Positions 11,157-21,355 of a DNA stretch of 56,523 nt are shown here, piece after piece (position 1 is the first letter of the stretch; every line of letters begins with the position of its first letter). A program made the position numbers and the translations under genes. The notes beneath the pieces were generated by a model. That model was not told where the DNA came from. It saw only the letters and a list, made by a program, of their open reading frames with translations, and ran no database searches. This DNA comes from Basidiobolus meristosporus CBS 931.73 (taxonomy: Eukaryota > Basidiobolomycota > Basidiobolomycetes > Basidiobolales > Basidiobolaceae): positions 1 through 56,523 of the forward strand of contig MCFE01000579.1 in the NCBI GenBank assembly GCA_002104905.1. Reading direction: 5' to 3'.

Positions 11157-13478
11157 TCACACTTGCATCATGTTGCTTGGAAATATGGGAAGGTTCATGT
11201 CGAATGCTGCTGAGCCGAAGTGGGCGGCCTCCGAGTTCTTTAGGATGATCTTGTGTAGGGAGTTGGCCCGTAGTACGTGCGATTCACTGGCCGAATGAAC
11301 CTTCTGTGTGCCTCCCAGCTGCGCCCATCGCCTAGCCCTGTCCCACTCCAATACTCGCACACTCCAAGAAATCGTTGGCCAGGTGCTCTTCAACTCCTCC
11401 GCCTTTTTGTGTAGCAGCGTGATCACTAGCTCCTTGGTTAGGCTCCCAGTGTTCGCGTCGGTTAGCTTGAGTTGGTGGACACAGGATAGGATTCCTTGTC
11501 TTGCTTCGTTGAGATATGTCTGATAGGAGAGCATTTTTCTTCGATATGCTACATATGCTGGGTTGTAAATATGGTTGTGAAGGGTTTCGAAATGCTTGAA
11601 AGAGTACATTGCGAGTCGCGGATGATGTGCATAGCTCTTGAGAATGTTGGATTCTTGTATAAGTCGTATTGGCTTGACTACCAGGATGATCCTAACCGTC
11701 TCAACCACCTCTCGGTTGTTCACCCGCCTGGGGATCTTTAGCTCGACGGTTTCCAGGTCGTAGATATGGGCCAAGCTCAGACTCAACCGGGACAGGTTCT
11801 GGAGTTTTAGCATCGCTTTGACTAGTTGGTATTTGAAGTAATGTGCGGGCGACTTTTTCTTTCGAAGCTTCAGGTCGAGGAAGAGGTCTTTGTCCAGATT
11901 CTCCTCGGGGGATTGCTGCTTGGTCTCCAATACTGCCTGCCATTCTTCTGCGCTCAACTCCGAATTTTCCCGGACTTTGATCATGGGAATCATATGGCGC
12001 CGATTTCGCGGAAGGAGAATGTTGATACTGGTTGCGGTGGTCTCCAAGTGGTACAGCCCAACGTACAGCCCGGGTGATGGCTTGACGGTGCGGGAGGCGT
12101 ATATAGTCCACGCTTGGGAGAGGATGGAGTAGCAAGGAGCGTATACCTTTGAATTCAATGACTCGATCGAGCGCCACTTCAACGCACCGCTCTTGATCAA
12201 GTCGGTAGCCACCGTAGGTAAGTATTTATCACAAACGTATTGCACGGTCAGGAGCACTTTTGAGTTGTATTTTGGAAGTTCCACCACCTGCTCGTAAAGG
12301 TTGCCCAACTGGGGCAATGGAAGAATCTTCATCATGTTATCAGCAGCCTCACAAAAGGCCATCCTTATGTTCTGAGAGTGCCGTTGTTGTCTGGAGTGGC
12401 GGTGGTGATTGGTGCTGTAGCACTCCGATACGTTGGTTGTTTCCCACTCCATCGAGCTCTTCAGAATCCATGAGAATTCCTCGCAATTCTCAGTAAACTC
12501 TTTCCCTCCATTGAGCGAGGAGAAATTCTCGGCAACAATCAGTGTCGGAAGCAAGCCACCAGCAGTCTGTAGTACTTTGTGGTCACTGCGGAAAAGTAGC
12601 GTGGACAGATACAGACAGTCCTTACGTAGTTTTGTCCTCAGTGAGGTGTACGAGCGGCCGAAGAGGCCGCTGAAGGAGTTTGGCTTTGGTGGTAGATATC
12701 GTATAGCTTCCTCTGAATTGCGCGACAGGATGGACTTCAAAAGAGATTCCTTGGTTGTTAGGGGAGTCGACAGGAAAGCATGAACTTGGTTTGAAATATA
12801 TTACCGATTTCGTGGATACCAATTCGAAGTAATCAGGTTTCTTGCTCAGCACTAAAAGGGATTTCTACAACAGGCGCATGATTAGCGAAGGGTTCATGCG
12901 CAGCCACAGAAAGAGGTTGTACCCTGGCTTCTGACGAATAGAAGTCTATGGGATAGTCATCGTTCAGCCAGCTATTCAAAGATTCACAGTAACTACAGTA
13001 TAATGCAGATTATCAGTTCACTACATCCTGATAAGATCATGCCCTCCTAACCACATCCTATACTGCATCTTCCACCAGGAGCTCATGAGCAAATACTTCA
13101 AACACGAAAGCAACGCCAGGAACTCACATTGCGTAACTCCAGTCTTCCCAATACTCAAATTTCTCACAGCACTGGGGGATCACAAGGGAACAAGTTTGGT
13201 TGAAGATGAATTGAAAGAAGGGATTGGTGAGATCATGATTGCAAAAGCGATCTAACACAAATGTCATACCAACTCCGCCACCTTCCGAACCGTAGTCCCC
13301 TGGGAGATGTGAAGAGTCAACGCCTTAATGCGTGAGACATCTTTCACCACGACTTCAATGCTTGGTCTGGTCCAATGGGCCTCCGTTAGTAATTGCGCAT
13401 AGGTTGTTCAGGAAACATCGTGAGTTACCGCAATGCGAAATAGTCAACATAATCAGCACGCTTTTCAATTAGACTCAT
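11157..13478 (-). CDS. Orphan six-exon gene, 637 residues
   Basis: I do not recognise this family. The model is: exon 1 13478-13429, exon 2 13366-13270, exon 3 13171-13128, exon 4 12992-12923, exon 5 12864-12805, exon 6 12749-11157. Introns are 62, 98, 135, 58 and 55 nt, all GT..AG. Branch-like motifs are TACTAAC (intron 1), GCTAAT (intron 4) and CCTAAC (intron 5). All junctions keep one frame, giving 1914 nt. The start ATG begins MSLIEKRADYVDYFALR. The protein is soluble-looking, rich in Leu, Lys, Arg and Ser, with no signal peptide or membrane span. It has a short His/Arg/Gln-rich stretch in the first third of exon 6, and a basic LRKKK segment with many Leu-spaced helices in the second half. 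The frame in the large exon is intact, so it looks functional. The exon 3/4 boundary is the least certain. Confidence 0.72.
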
Positions 13479-14533
13479 TGGATTATACACGCTCCCACTG
13501 ACTAGTTAACTTTGGAGGATTAGGAAGTGGATCAACAAGCCAGTTTGTGAATCAAAAATTCTTTGAATGGGCAGGAGTGTGTATTGAGCGATAGCGCGCG
13601 AGCTCATCTATTTATAAAAGAATGGGATTTGCTGTGTTGTTGTGTGGATGTCGGATACAAGATTGACCCTTCAAAGGGTATTGCAGTTGTAACCATTGCA
13701 AGTAATCAAACTAACGTAAATGAAATTTATGCACCCGCAACCCTGAGTTCAGTGAGACCTCCACAACGCAGCGTAACTTTTCCTAGCTGCGCGTACTAGT
13801 TTAGCTATAGTGGGGCTTGGTGTCTCAGAAGACTGCCCTGACAAATGAAATACGCACTTGCATATACTGTGAATAAATACACTACACCAGGTTATCATCA
13901 TCGCGTGCTGTATTTGGGATACAGCAACAGCTAGGCCAATTCTGCCTAATATTGCCAGTTGAGGATGCGCACCATCGGCTTCACAGCAAATGTGCTGGAA
14001 GATAATTAGTGGGATGCATAGACAATATCCAAGTGTGCGTCTTATTTGGTATGATTTGATACAATCAGGTATGAGACCAATATTGCACTGTCATTCGGAG
14101 ATTATCTTTCGCTATCTGGGGTCCGATACTACCTGTGTCTACTTAGGAACTCCCTAACACCCCTTCCGCAAATCCTGGATAGTGGTACCGGCTGTCTTGC
14201 ATCTTTCATGTACGCTAATCCAATTTGCTTGGGAGTAGAGGGCTGTGGATTGTCTATATGGATCAAGTAGGGCGTTCTGACTTGCGCATGGGCGTGTTGG
14301 GACCACATGTAGGGTGGGGAGCAGGTAGGGTTCGTATTTCCACTCAGAAATCCCTGAATAATACCCCTTCCCCAAGTTGTTATTCCATGTAGGCTTTGCT
14401 GTATGTGGCCCACTTTTGTGATGGTCATGATAGGCTTCACATGCGCGTATCACGTGACTTGGTGAAGCTGGATCGTGTCAATACCACTTCATTTATTTCA
14501 TTCCAATGCATGCATTCGTGGCATTTCGATACC
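13479..14533. other. Intergenic, divergent promoter region
   Basis: About 1.05 kb between two divergently transcribed genes (orphan gene on minus, DUF4442 gene on plus), so it must contain both promoters. Open frames on both strands at 13563-13799 and 14129-14453 have no recognisable content. No repeats or RNA genes were seen. Confidence 0.45.
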
Positions 14534-15244
14534 ATGGAGTTGAATCTCATAGTGCTAGCTTCCTTAGGGACCCTTTTGCTCGCAGTGTTGCCCGGAGCCT
14601 TATTCCTGTACTCGAATCTGTTCAAGCTACGGGATCCCTTGACCCTATGGAAGGCTATAGGAGACTCGCCGCTTTACTTCTGCCGAAATTGGATATTCAC
14701 CACAATCTTGGGCTTCATCAACCCTTATAGCAGAACCTTGCCTTTGAAGATTCTGGAGCTAGACCAAGGCCGAGTAGTGGCCACCGTCAAGGTAAGTGGT
14801 TGACCTCCTAGGTTCAAGAAAGTCCCTTCTATTTACCAGCGAGGTCCTTTCTGCAGGAAAAGAATTCTCTTAGAAATCCCTTCAATAGCATTCACGCTGT
14901 TGCTTTGTGTTTGCTTGCCGAAACAGTAGGTGGTCTGGCTATGTTTACAAAGCTGGGGAAAAAAGATCGTGGCATATTGAAGGGGCTCAAAATGGAGGTA
15001 TGATATCCCCGAGACCATTCTCGCTTCAACTCGTTCAGATGTCGCTCCCAATTGAATATTCACCTTCTACCGTTATCAGTACTACAAGAAAGCCCGAGGA
15101 ACCTTGACCGCTGAGAGCGGCTTTCAGCTGGAGCGGTTTGCTGGTAAAAGAGAAGTTGTATCCTCGGTGCGCATTCTGGATGCAGATCTGGTGCTTGTCG
15201 CCGTTGCTGAATTGACGTGGTCACTTGAACTGAAGGACGAATGA
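14534..15244 (+). CDS. DUF4442 hotdog-fold (thioesterase-like) protein
   Basis: Three exons (14534-14791, 14857-14997, 15080-15244), all phase 0, give 187 residues. Introns are 65 nt (GTAAGT..TGCAG) and 82 nt (GTATGA..ATCAG). The protein starts with a hydrophobic segment (LIVLASLGTLLLAVLPGALFL), probably a membrane anchor. The body carries the motif RNPFNSIHAVALCLLAETVGG, close to the N-x-x-G/S-x-x-HA-x-A-L-x-x-x-x-E pattern of DUF4442 and related acyl-CoA thioesterase folds. It then has YYKKARGTLTAE and a terminal beta-rich part (VRILDADLVLVAVAELTW). The family is inferred to bind or hydrolyse acyl-CoA-like substrates; the actual substrate is unknown. The frame is open further upstream, to 14396, but the ATG at 14534 precedes the hydrophobic N-terminus and is preferred. 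Confidence 0.8.
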
Positions 15245-17048
15245 TTATTCCGCAGGCAGTTTGAACAAGGCCCGCAATTGATGAGAAAGCTTATTGCAGT
15301 GCAGTGATATTGCCCAAGCTAAGCGATGTAGCGTATTCTAAACATCTGAAAAGTAACATCAATCATTAAATGCACCGAAGATTATGCTCAAGTCAGTGTG
15401 AGTGGTGTGGTGGACATGGCCAGATCTACGCAGCGCGTATGGATGTTGTCGATTACTCATTGCATCCATGATGTCTGAGGTGGAGTGGTCTCTAGATCCA
15501 TTTTTTCGGGATTGTTTTCCGGAATCTGTGCAATTGGCCAGCCGCAATTTACCTGCTATGCACGTGGGTGGATGAAACAGGCAAGCTATTGATTAGTCAG
15601 CATAACGATTGGCTAGAGGGGTTAACATCCACGTCCGACCGCTAGTCCAGCACCAAGGCTTTCGTACTGTCAGCCCCGATTGAAGGCCGGAGATTTCCCT
15701 CGCTGCTTACAATTAGGGCGTGAGAGGCGGTGGAGCAGTGGGTGCGGGATGGCAGCTATACTGCTGTGCTACTGTTCGGCCCGGAGAAACCATTAAAATG
15801 AGGCGTGTTTATAACGTTGAGTGAGTTGACAATGCAGTATTGGGAATTCATGTGGTAAATTCGATGGGTTTAATGTTGGTGCGAGTAAGATGACTAAGCT
15901 GAGTTCGGTCGCCGTGATTTTAGCTAAATTAATGGCCTCGGAGGCCAGGCAATCTTGAAGTAACTTGTTTGGTTGTCTAGCCGCGATACGAGCTTTTCTC
16001 TGATGGGCTATCCGCAAGGATGGTTGGCCCACTACACTCATTACACATTACGTCTGCGTGAGTCTGAAACAACAAGCTACATGTCTGGTGGGTGAGTTGC
16101 TATCTACGATATGGGAATCACGCAGGAGTTCAGTACAGCGGTAACATTGTTGGCATGGTACCATTCACCGGAGCATGTCACCCCTTACGCAGGTATTTCG
16201 AGGGATCGTATGATTTGTTATGGTGAGCTTCGTTGAATAGCTCCACCATGCTAGCCAAACTAGGCTCTCGGTTGTATTGGGACCTACAAAGGCATTGAGC
16301 TATCGAGCATGATGGTCAGCAGCCAGCTTCAGTTACAATGGCACATCTATTGGCCAAAAAAGTATCATACAGAAAGACAGCCTGGAAGGAATATGTTCCA
16401 AGAATTGTTATCCCGAGTAGTACAGGCCTGCCACAAGAGACAGCAATCCCTCATATATGTGAAGCTGGGATTAGGGCTACATAGACAACCAAGTTACAAA
16501 GACCACTCACAGAGTTCAGTCAAGGGGTATATTGAGCAAGTATAGATCTGAGCCAGTCATATAAGCCTTGAAGCAGTGTCTGTATGGTGGGAGCAAAGGG
16601 CCATGGTAAGGATGATAGAGTTTGGAAAACGAGCAGATTTGGTAGCTCCCTGTTTTGTTCAGTGTAACACAATCATATGCCTTGGCTTTTGTGCGTCAAG
16701 ATTCTTGGATTTACCAGAAAGTCAATCACCACCGCTTCCGTCAACACGACGAATTACCTTCAAGATCTGGCATAGTGATCACATTATCCATCAGCCCAAA
16801 AAGGGGATGTTCGAGTCTGTTACAGCTGGGGTATTCTCATTAGTGCAAGTGGCCATTCCATCGACCAAATCTAAACGATCCATTGTCACATTACAAGCCT
16901 TCGCAAATAATACAAATGGTGTACCCAGATAGGCCAATCAGCATCAAGGGCGACCATGGGTTTGCTTTAAATAGGACAGCAGCCACCTGCAGGTGGGAGG
17001 CGTCACTCAATCCATCACTATTATTTCACACCGCACACATTGTTGAAA
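15245..17048. other. Stretch without recognisable gene
   Basis: 1.8 kb with only short, featureless open frames (for example 15793-16041 minus, 16309-16545 plus, 16576-16932 plus). I found no splice-linked coding signal, tRNA-like boxes or repeats. The right end is the upstream region of the SKP1-like gene. Confidence 0.4.
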
Positions 17049-17468
17049 ATGGTCAACGTTCAAACAGTAGACGGGAACACTTTCACTGTAGATGAGGCAC
17101 TGGCAAAACATTCCCATTACTTAAAGGACCATCCCGAGGGGAAGGAGCCTATCAGGCTCACGAAGGTTAACGGTGCTACCTTTAGTAAGGTCCTGGAGTA
17201 CCTAGAGCACCACAAAGAGGACCCGGTATTCACGCTCGAAGACACTAAGCAACAGGAGTTCTCGGAATGGGACAGACAGTTCGTTCAAGTTGACCAAGAT
17301 GCTTTGTTGGAGCTACTGGAAGCTGCACAACACCTAGATATTTATCCCTTAATAGCGCTGGCTGGGAAATCACTTACAAATATACTTGATAGACCTGATT
17401 CCCATGAGCTGCATACCTCTATTGAGAACGACGCAGTCATCATTTCCCAGGGACTTGCCTTCTTTTAG
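17049..17468 (+). CDS. SKP1-like protein lacking canonical C-terminus
   Basis: The 139-residue frame matches the SKP1 fold of SCF ubiquitin ligases. It has a BTB/POZ-like N-terminus (VDGNTFTVDEALAKHS, IRLTKVNG, KVLEYLEHH), then the conserved linker EWDRQFVQVDQDALLELLEAA and the helix HLDIYPLIALAGKSLTNIL. In canonical SKP1 (about 158-165 residues) this is followed by a GKTPEEIR-type segment and an acidic EN-W tail that bind the F-box. Here the sequence after residue about 115 is unrelated (DRPDSHELHTS...) and stops early. The gene has no introns. The ATG at 17049 is chosen because it starts the family homology. It may be a diverged paralogue unable to bind F-box proteins normally, or a decayed copy; the SKP1 family assignment itself is secure. 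Confidence 0.78.
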   Translation: MVNVQTVDGNTFTVDEALAKHSHYLKDHPEGKEPIRLTKVNGATFSKVLEYLEHHKEDPVFTLEDTKQQEFSEWDRQFVQVDQDALLELLEAAQHLDIYPLIALAGKSLTNILDRPDSHELHTSIENDAVIISQGLAFF

Positions 17469-18456
17469 TTGACAAGCATGTCCTTCGTGCGTGCTGTACC
17501 CAGTTTGCTGCCCTTGCACCTTAGTAGAGTAATAGAATGAAATGCATCCTCTCCCCCAAATCCTGTACACATAGGCTGAAGAGTGGTTGACTCAGATATT
17601 ACTCACCTTCGATAAAATTCTCCTGAAGCATCCATAAAGAACCAGCTTGAATCACTCTCTCCCAACCTTGGCTGTGTTCGGAACCCCGAGGCAGATGCAG
17701 GCAGCGGTAATTGTGCCCAGCAATCAAGGAGGACGCGTCATGCCCAGCCGTGCCTTGCAAATACTCAAAGCAATTGTGCTGCAAGCAGGGTTGTCTAGTA
17801 TGATGCCAAGCTTTTATGATTATTAGTAGATTGCAAGCAAATCAATCCGAATGCCCATTTGTCGGAGGGGACATGGGTGGCGTGATATAATCGCTACCTC
17901 GTGCCGTGGTTGAGTATGATTGTGAGGTAGAAGCTGAGCCACCATGAATTTGGTCAATATAGGTTTGATCAGCCAGTGGCTGAGAATGGGGCATGCTTGG
18001 GCTGTGGTGATTAAACCAGAGTGATCCAGCAGCTGCCCTCCAGCTTGGTAGTTGCGGCCGTCGGAGTCGAAGTCGGTCGTCGCATCACTTCACCCAACAT
18101 ATCGCTGGTCATTAGGGATTGTGGTTCATGGGTCGTGGGCTCATTGCGCCTCCTCTACGCATGGGCGGCAAGATTGTTGGCAAATAGCAGTCATGGACTA
18201 TCCACTGTCCCCCCCGAAACATTGGGAAGTCGTTCATCAGCAACCCGAATTATACACCAATATACAGGAATCACGATTGGCCGATTATTACACTGGATAC
18301 TCAGGGCGAGGTGATTGATGGGATGAGCTCATGCATACAGATCATACTCAATTCACTGACTAGTTTGGATGCCTGCGCAGTAAAGACAATCAGTCAAACC
18401 TCAATTCAACCCATATAAAAAACTCCCAGGCTGGGTGGCTTAGCCCTCGAGCACAG
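17469..18456. other. Stretch without recognisable gene
   Basis: About 1 kb. Two overlapping frames at 18021-18318 have no recognisable content. The right end is the promoter of the FAS1 gene, with a TATA-like box. Confidence 0.45.
18414..18420 (+). promoter_or_regulatory. Candidate TATA box of the FAS1 gene
   Basis: The sequence TATAAAA lies 43 bp before the first in-frame ATG of the FAS1 gene. Position and match are suitable, but there is no transcript evidence, and a start further downstream is possible. Confidence 0.4.
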
Positions 18457-20888
18457 ATGAAGTGTACGCAAGGAATCTATTTAAATCGATCTTCAGGCGA
18501 CCGGGAGTTTCCATTGAATGCTATTTGCCAAACTCAATCTCTAATTACGATTATCCCTCAGGTATACTATTCTTGGTTGATCTACCTCCTAAGTGTATCC
18601 CTTTCTCAGTTAACCTTCGATTGCTCTTCCAAGGATATGCCGATGAGTGAGGTTAGATCTTTTTTTTCGCTTTCCTCCGGGGAGGCGGTCCCCCCGCAAA
18701 ACGAGACGCCCGAAAAGGTGGCTGACGAGGAGGTCGAGGTCGAGGAGAGTGCTGCGCAGGAGACCGAGGCCCAGCTTACCCCCTCTACCTCGCTGAATCT
18801 TTCAACCGACTCGGACCATTGTATACACGAGGGGAACGAAACGGTCCTCGAGGTGTTGGGCAGAGACGGCCGTTTCTCGAAGTTCCTGCAGAAAATCAAT
18901 CAACACAACAGTTTAGAGGGGGATCTTGGGGATCCAAGGGAAGAGGTTCGTTGGGTTGCTCTGCATGAGGCTGATCTTGATCGATTGGGTGACTGATTTG
19001 CTCTCATTTGTAGTGGACCATCTTTGCACCGACGGATAAAGCCTTCAGTAGACTTCACAAGAGTCACGAGAAATACTCTGACGAGCAGTTGCGTAAGGTA
19101 TGGATCAACGATTCAACGGCCTTGGGCGGCTTAAAGGAGCTTTATTGATAGGTTGGCAAATAGGTCCTACAATACCACGTTGTCCAGGAAACCTTGATGG
19201 AGGATGAATTCGAAACCAATTCCCTCATTCCGACCACGTTTGTCAGCTCTCGCCTGGACGGACATCCGCAAAGACTCTTAATCGAGTCGTACAAAAACCA
19301 CTACTACATTAATGGAGTGGCCATCAAGGAAACCGACTTGGAAGCTCGCAACGGGGTGGTCCATGTAATCAACGAGGTGATTCTTCCACCGAACCGACTT
19401 CTCAAGCAGCTGAAAGAGATCTCCAAGGAGTTCTCTATATTCCTTAAGGCGGTGGAGAAAACCGGGCTGGAAAGAGAATTTGGCGAGAGCGGAGTGACCG
19501 GCTTCATCCCCACCAATTACGCGTTTAAAAGCTTGGGTCGAAAGGTGCTGAAGCATCTATTTTCGTCTTACGGGATCGTGGAGTTGAGAAATCTCTTGCT
19601 GAACCACTTATCCACCAAACTCATCTACTCCTCCGATCTGAAGGCTCTTCTGCGTCGTGGCAACCTGGGTAGAAAGAAAGGAAGTCGTCGTAATGGCGAT
19701 TTTGATCAGCCCCCTAAAAGAGGTAGAGGTCGTAATCCACCTTCCAGACGTGGTAGACGATCAAGAGACGATGAGAGAGGAGGCAGATATCCTCCACGCC
19801 ACCGTGATGGAAGGGATTGGGATGATGAGCCAGAAAGCCGCTACCCTCACAGGCGTGGAGGACGACGCTGGGATGACGAGCCAGAGCATGGACGCCATGG
19901 AAGACGTTGGGACGATGAGCCAGTGGATCGCCATCCGCCGAGACGTGGTGGTAGACATTGGGATGATGAACCTGAAGGCAGGTTCCCACCCAGACGCGGA
20001 GGGAGACACTGGGATGATGAACCTGAAGGCAGGTTCCCACCACGACGTGGAGGAAGACGCTGGGACGATGAGCCTGAGCAGAGATTCCCACCAAGACGCG
20101 GAGGAAGACGCTGGGACGATGAGCCTGAGGAGAGATTCCCACCAAGACGCGGAGGAAGGCACTGGGATGATGAACCGGAGGAGAGATTCCCACCACGACG
20201 ACGAGGCAGACGCTGGGAGGACGAACCGGAGGAGAGATTTCCACCACGGCGCGGAGGAAGACGCTGGGAGGATGAGCCTGAAGAAAGATTCCCACCACGA
20301 CGCGGAGGAAGGCGCTGGGACGATGAGCCAGAGCAGAGATTCCCGCCAAGACGCGGAGGAAGGAACTGGGACGATGAACCTGAAGAGAGGCTACCTCCTA
20401 GACGCGGTGGGAGACGTTCGGATGATTACCATGAGCATAATGCTTCTGTGCCCGATGGCCAGGAAGGTGGTTTGGCCAATAATACTTCCGGGGGAATAAG
20501 CCACTGCAACGACTCGCGTCGTCGAAGCGATAGCTGGGATGATCTGAAGGAGGAGCTTGCTAACATCGAGAAACGCCAAGCTGGGGCTGAAACAAGAGAG
20601 GAGGAGCACTTATCTGGGCTTGGGCAAGAGTATATCGAGGAAAATGAAGAGACCATCTATGAAGTGGAGTTCCCCTCCAGGCTGTGTGGGGAGAAGTTGG
20701 AGCTTGAGGTGATCGATGATGAATATCAGGACGAGATCGAGATCACTGTTAACAAGCAAGCGCGAGTTCTCCTGGCGGACGGGGTCGTGGAAAATGGGGT
20801 CATCCACATTATTGACAGCGTGCTCTTGCCATGGGGGATTCGACTCCCGAAGTTGCAGTGGCACGATCTTCAAAAACACTCGTTTTAA
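18457..20888 (+). CDS. FAS1 (fasciclin-like) protein with internal RPP/WDDEP tandem repeat
   Basis: Three exons (18457-18945, 19014-19097, 19164-20888), all phase 0, give 765 residues. FAS1 domain 1 is spread over all exons: ETVLEVLG and FSKFLQKI, then WTIFAPTDKAF, VLQYHVV, and the box NGVVHVINEVILP near residue 254. FAS1 domain 2 begins SKEFSIFLKAVEKTG with TGFIPTNYAFKSLG. It is interrupted by about 300 residues of Arg/Gly/Pro-rich repeats (residues about 399-616) and closes with ENGVIHIIDSVLLP (about 735-748). FAS1 domains typically mediate adhesion at the cell surface. The intron 1 donor is GTTCGT, unusual but in frame. The start is uncertain: the ATG at 18457 gives a hydrophobic segment YYSWLIYLLSVSLS about 35 residues in rather than a clean signal peptide, and another in-frame ATG lies at 18637. 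Confidence 0.8.
19785..20437 (+). repeat. 51-bp coding tandem repeat, about 13 units
   Basis: In-frame units of 17 residues with consensus RFPPRRGGRRWDDEPEE. The outer units are diverged (RYPPRHRDGRDWDDEPES at the start, RLPPRRGGRRSDDYHEHN at the end). Inner units differ by one or two residues, such as RH/RR/RN before W and DD/ED after it. One unit near the start is shortened. The 51-bp periodicity also keeps alternative frames open on both strands, which produces long artefactual open frames. Confidence 0.93.
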
Positions 20889-21355
20889 TCGCATGCGAGA
20901 GTAGCTTCCTGTAACTTAGCCCATGTCCATGAATTTATAAATATTTTATTCCCGTGTCGAAAGCCACACGTATGTTGATTTGCTATTAAAGATCCATTTC
21001 TTTCTCGCTTGTAAGCTATATTGCCGACAATGGCCCGCCCTGTTCAACCTTTCCACCGATTCGCCCATACATTTCAAATGGGACGGCTCCACACCAAGTT
21101 GCCTTCCATAAATGAGACCCTACGGGGTGTAATCAGAGTGCATATCAGGACCGGGGTTGATCGGGGTGCCGACGGACAAAGGGCACCCTGATTTTCTGGA
21201 TGCCAGGCTCACCAATAAGCGGCCATCTGTCAGAAATGCGATGTTTACGGTAGACGGCATTGTTTTGAATCGTGCGGGGGATTCTCAGGAGATGGAGCAC
21301 CATCCGCACCTCACAATATACGCCCAGTAGCTCACCAACCTAATCACCAAGGAAA
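20889..21355. other. Intergenic stretch, no gene seen
   Basis: Between the tandem FAS1 and ICE2 genes. It contains an AT-rich 3' flank (around 20930-21000) and the ICE2 upstream region. No other signal was recognised. Confidence 0.5.

Noticed and set aside
14396-14533. N-terminal extension of the DUF4442 protein
   Set aside because: The frame is open, but the extension has no family similarity. The ATG at 14534 directly precedes the hydrophobic anchor.
16800-16830. tRNA B-box-like sequence (GTTCGAGTCT)
   Set aside because: No A-box at a suitable distance and no cloverleaf-compatible flanks.
19785-20437. Regularly spaced repeats resembling a CRISPR array
   Set aside because: Units are directly contiguous, coding, have no spacers and lie in a eukaryotic gene.
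19657-20499. A 280-codon open frame and long minus-strand frames across the FAS1 repeat
   Set aside because: The 51-bp unit is a multiple of three without stops in several frames, so alternative frames stay open by periodicity. The FAS1 frame has domain homology on both sides.
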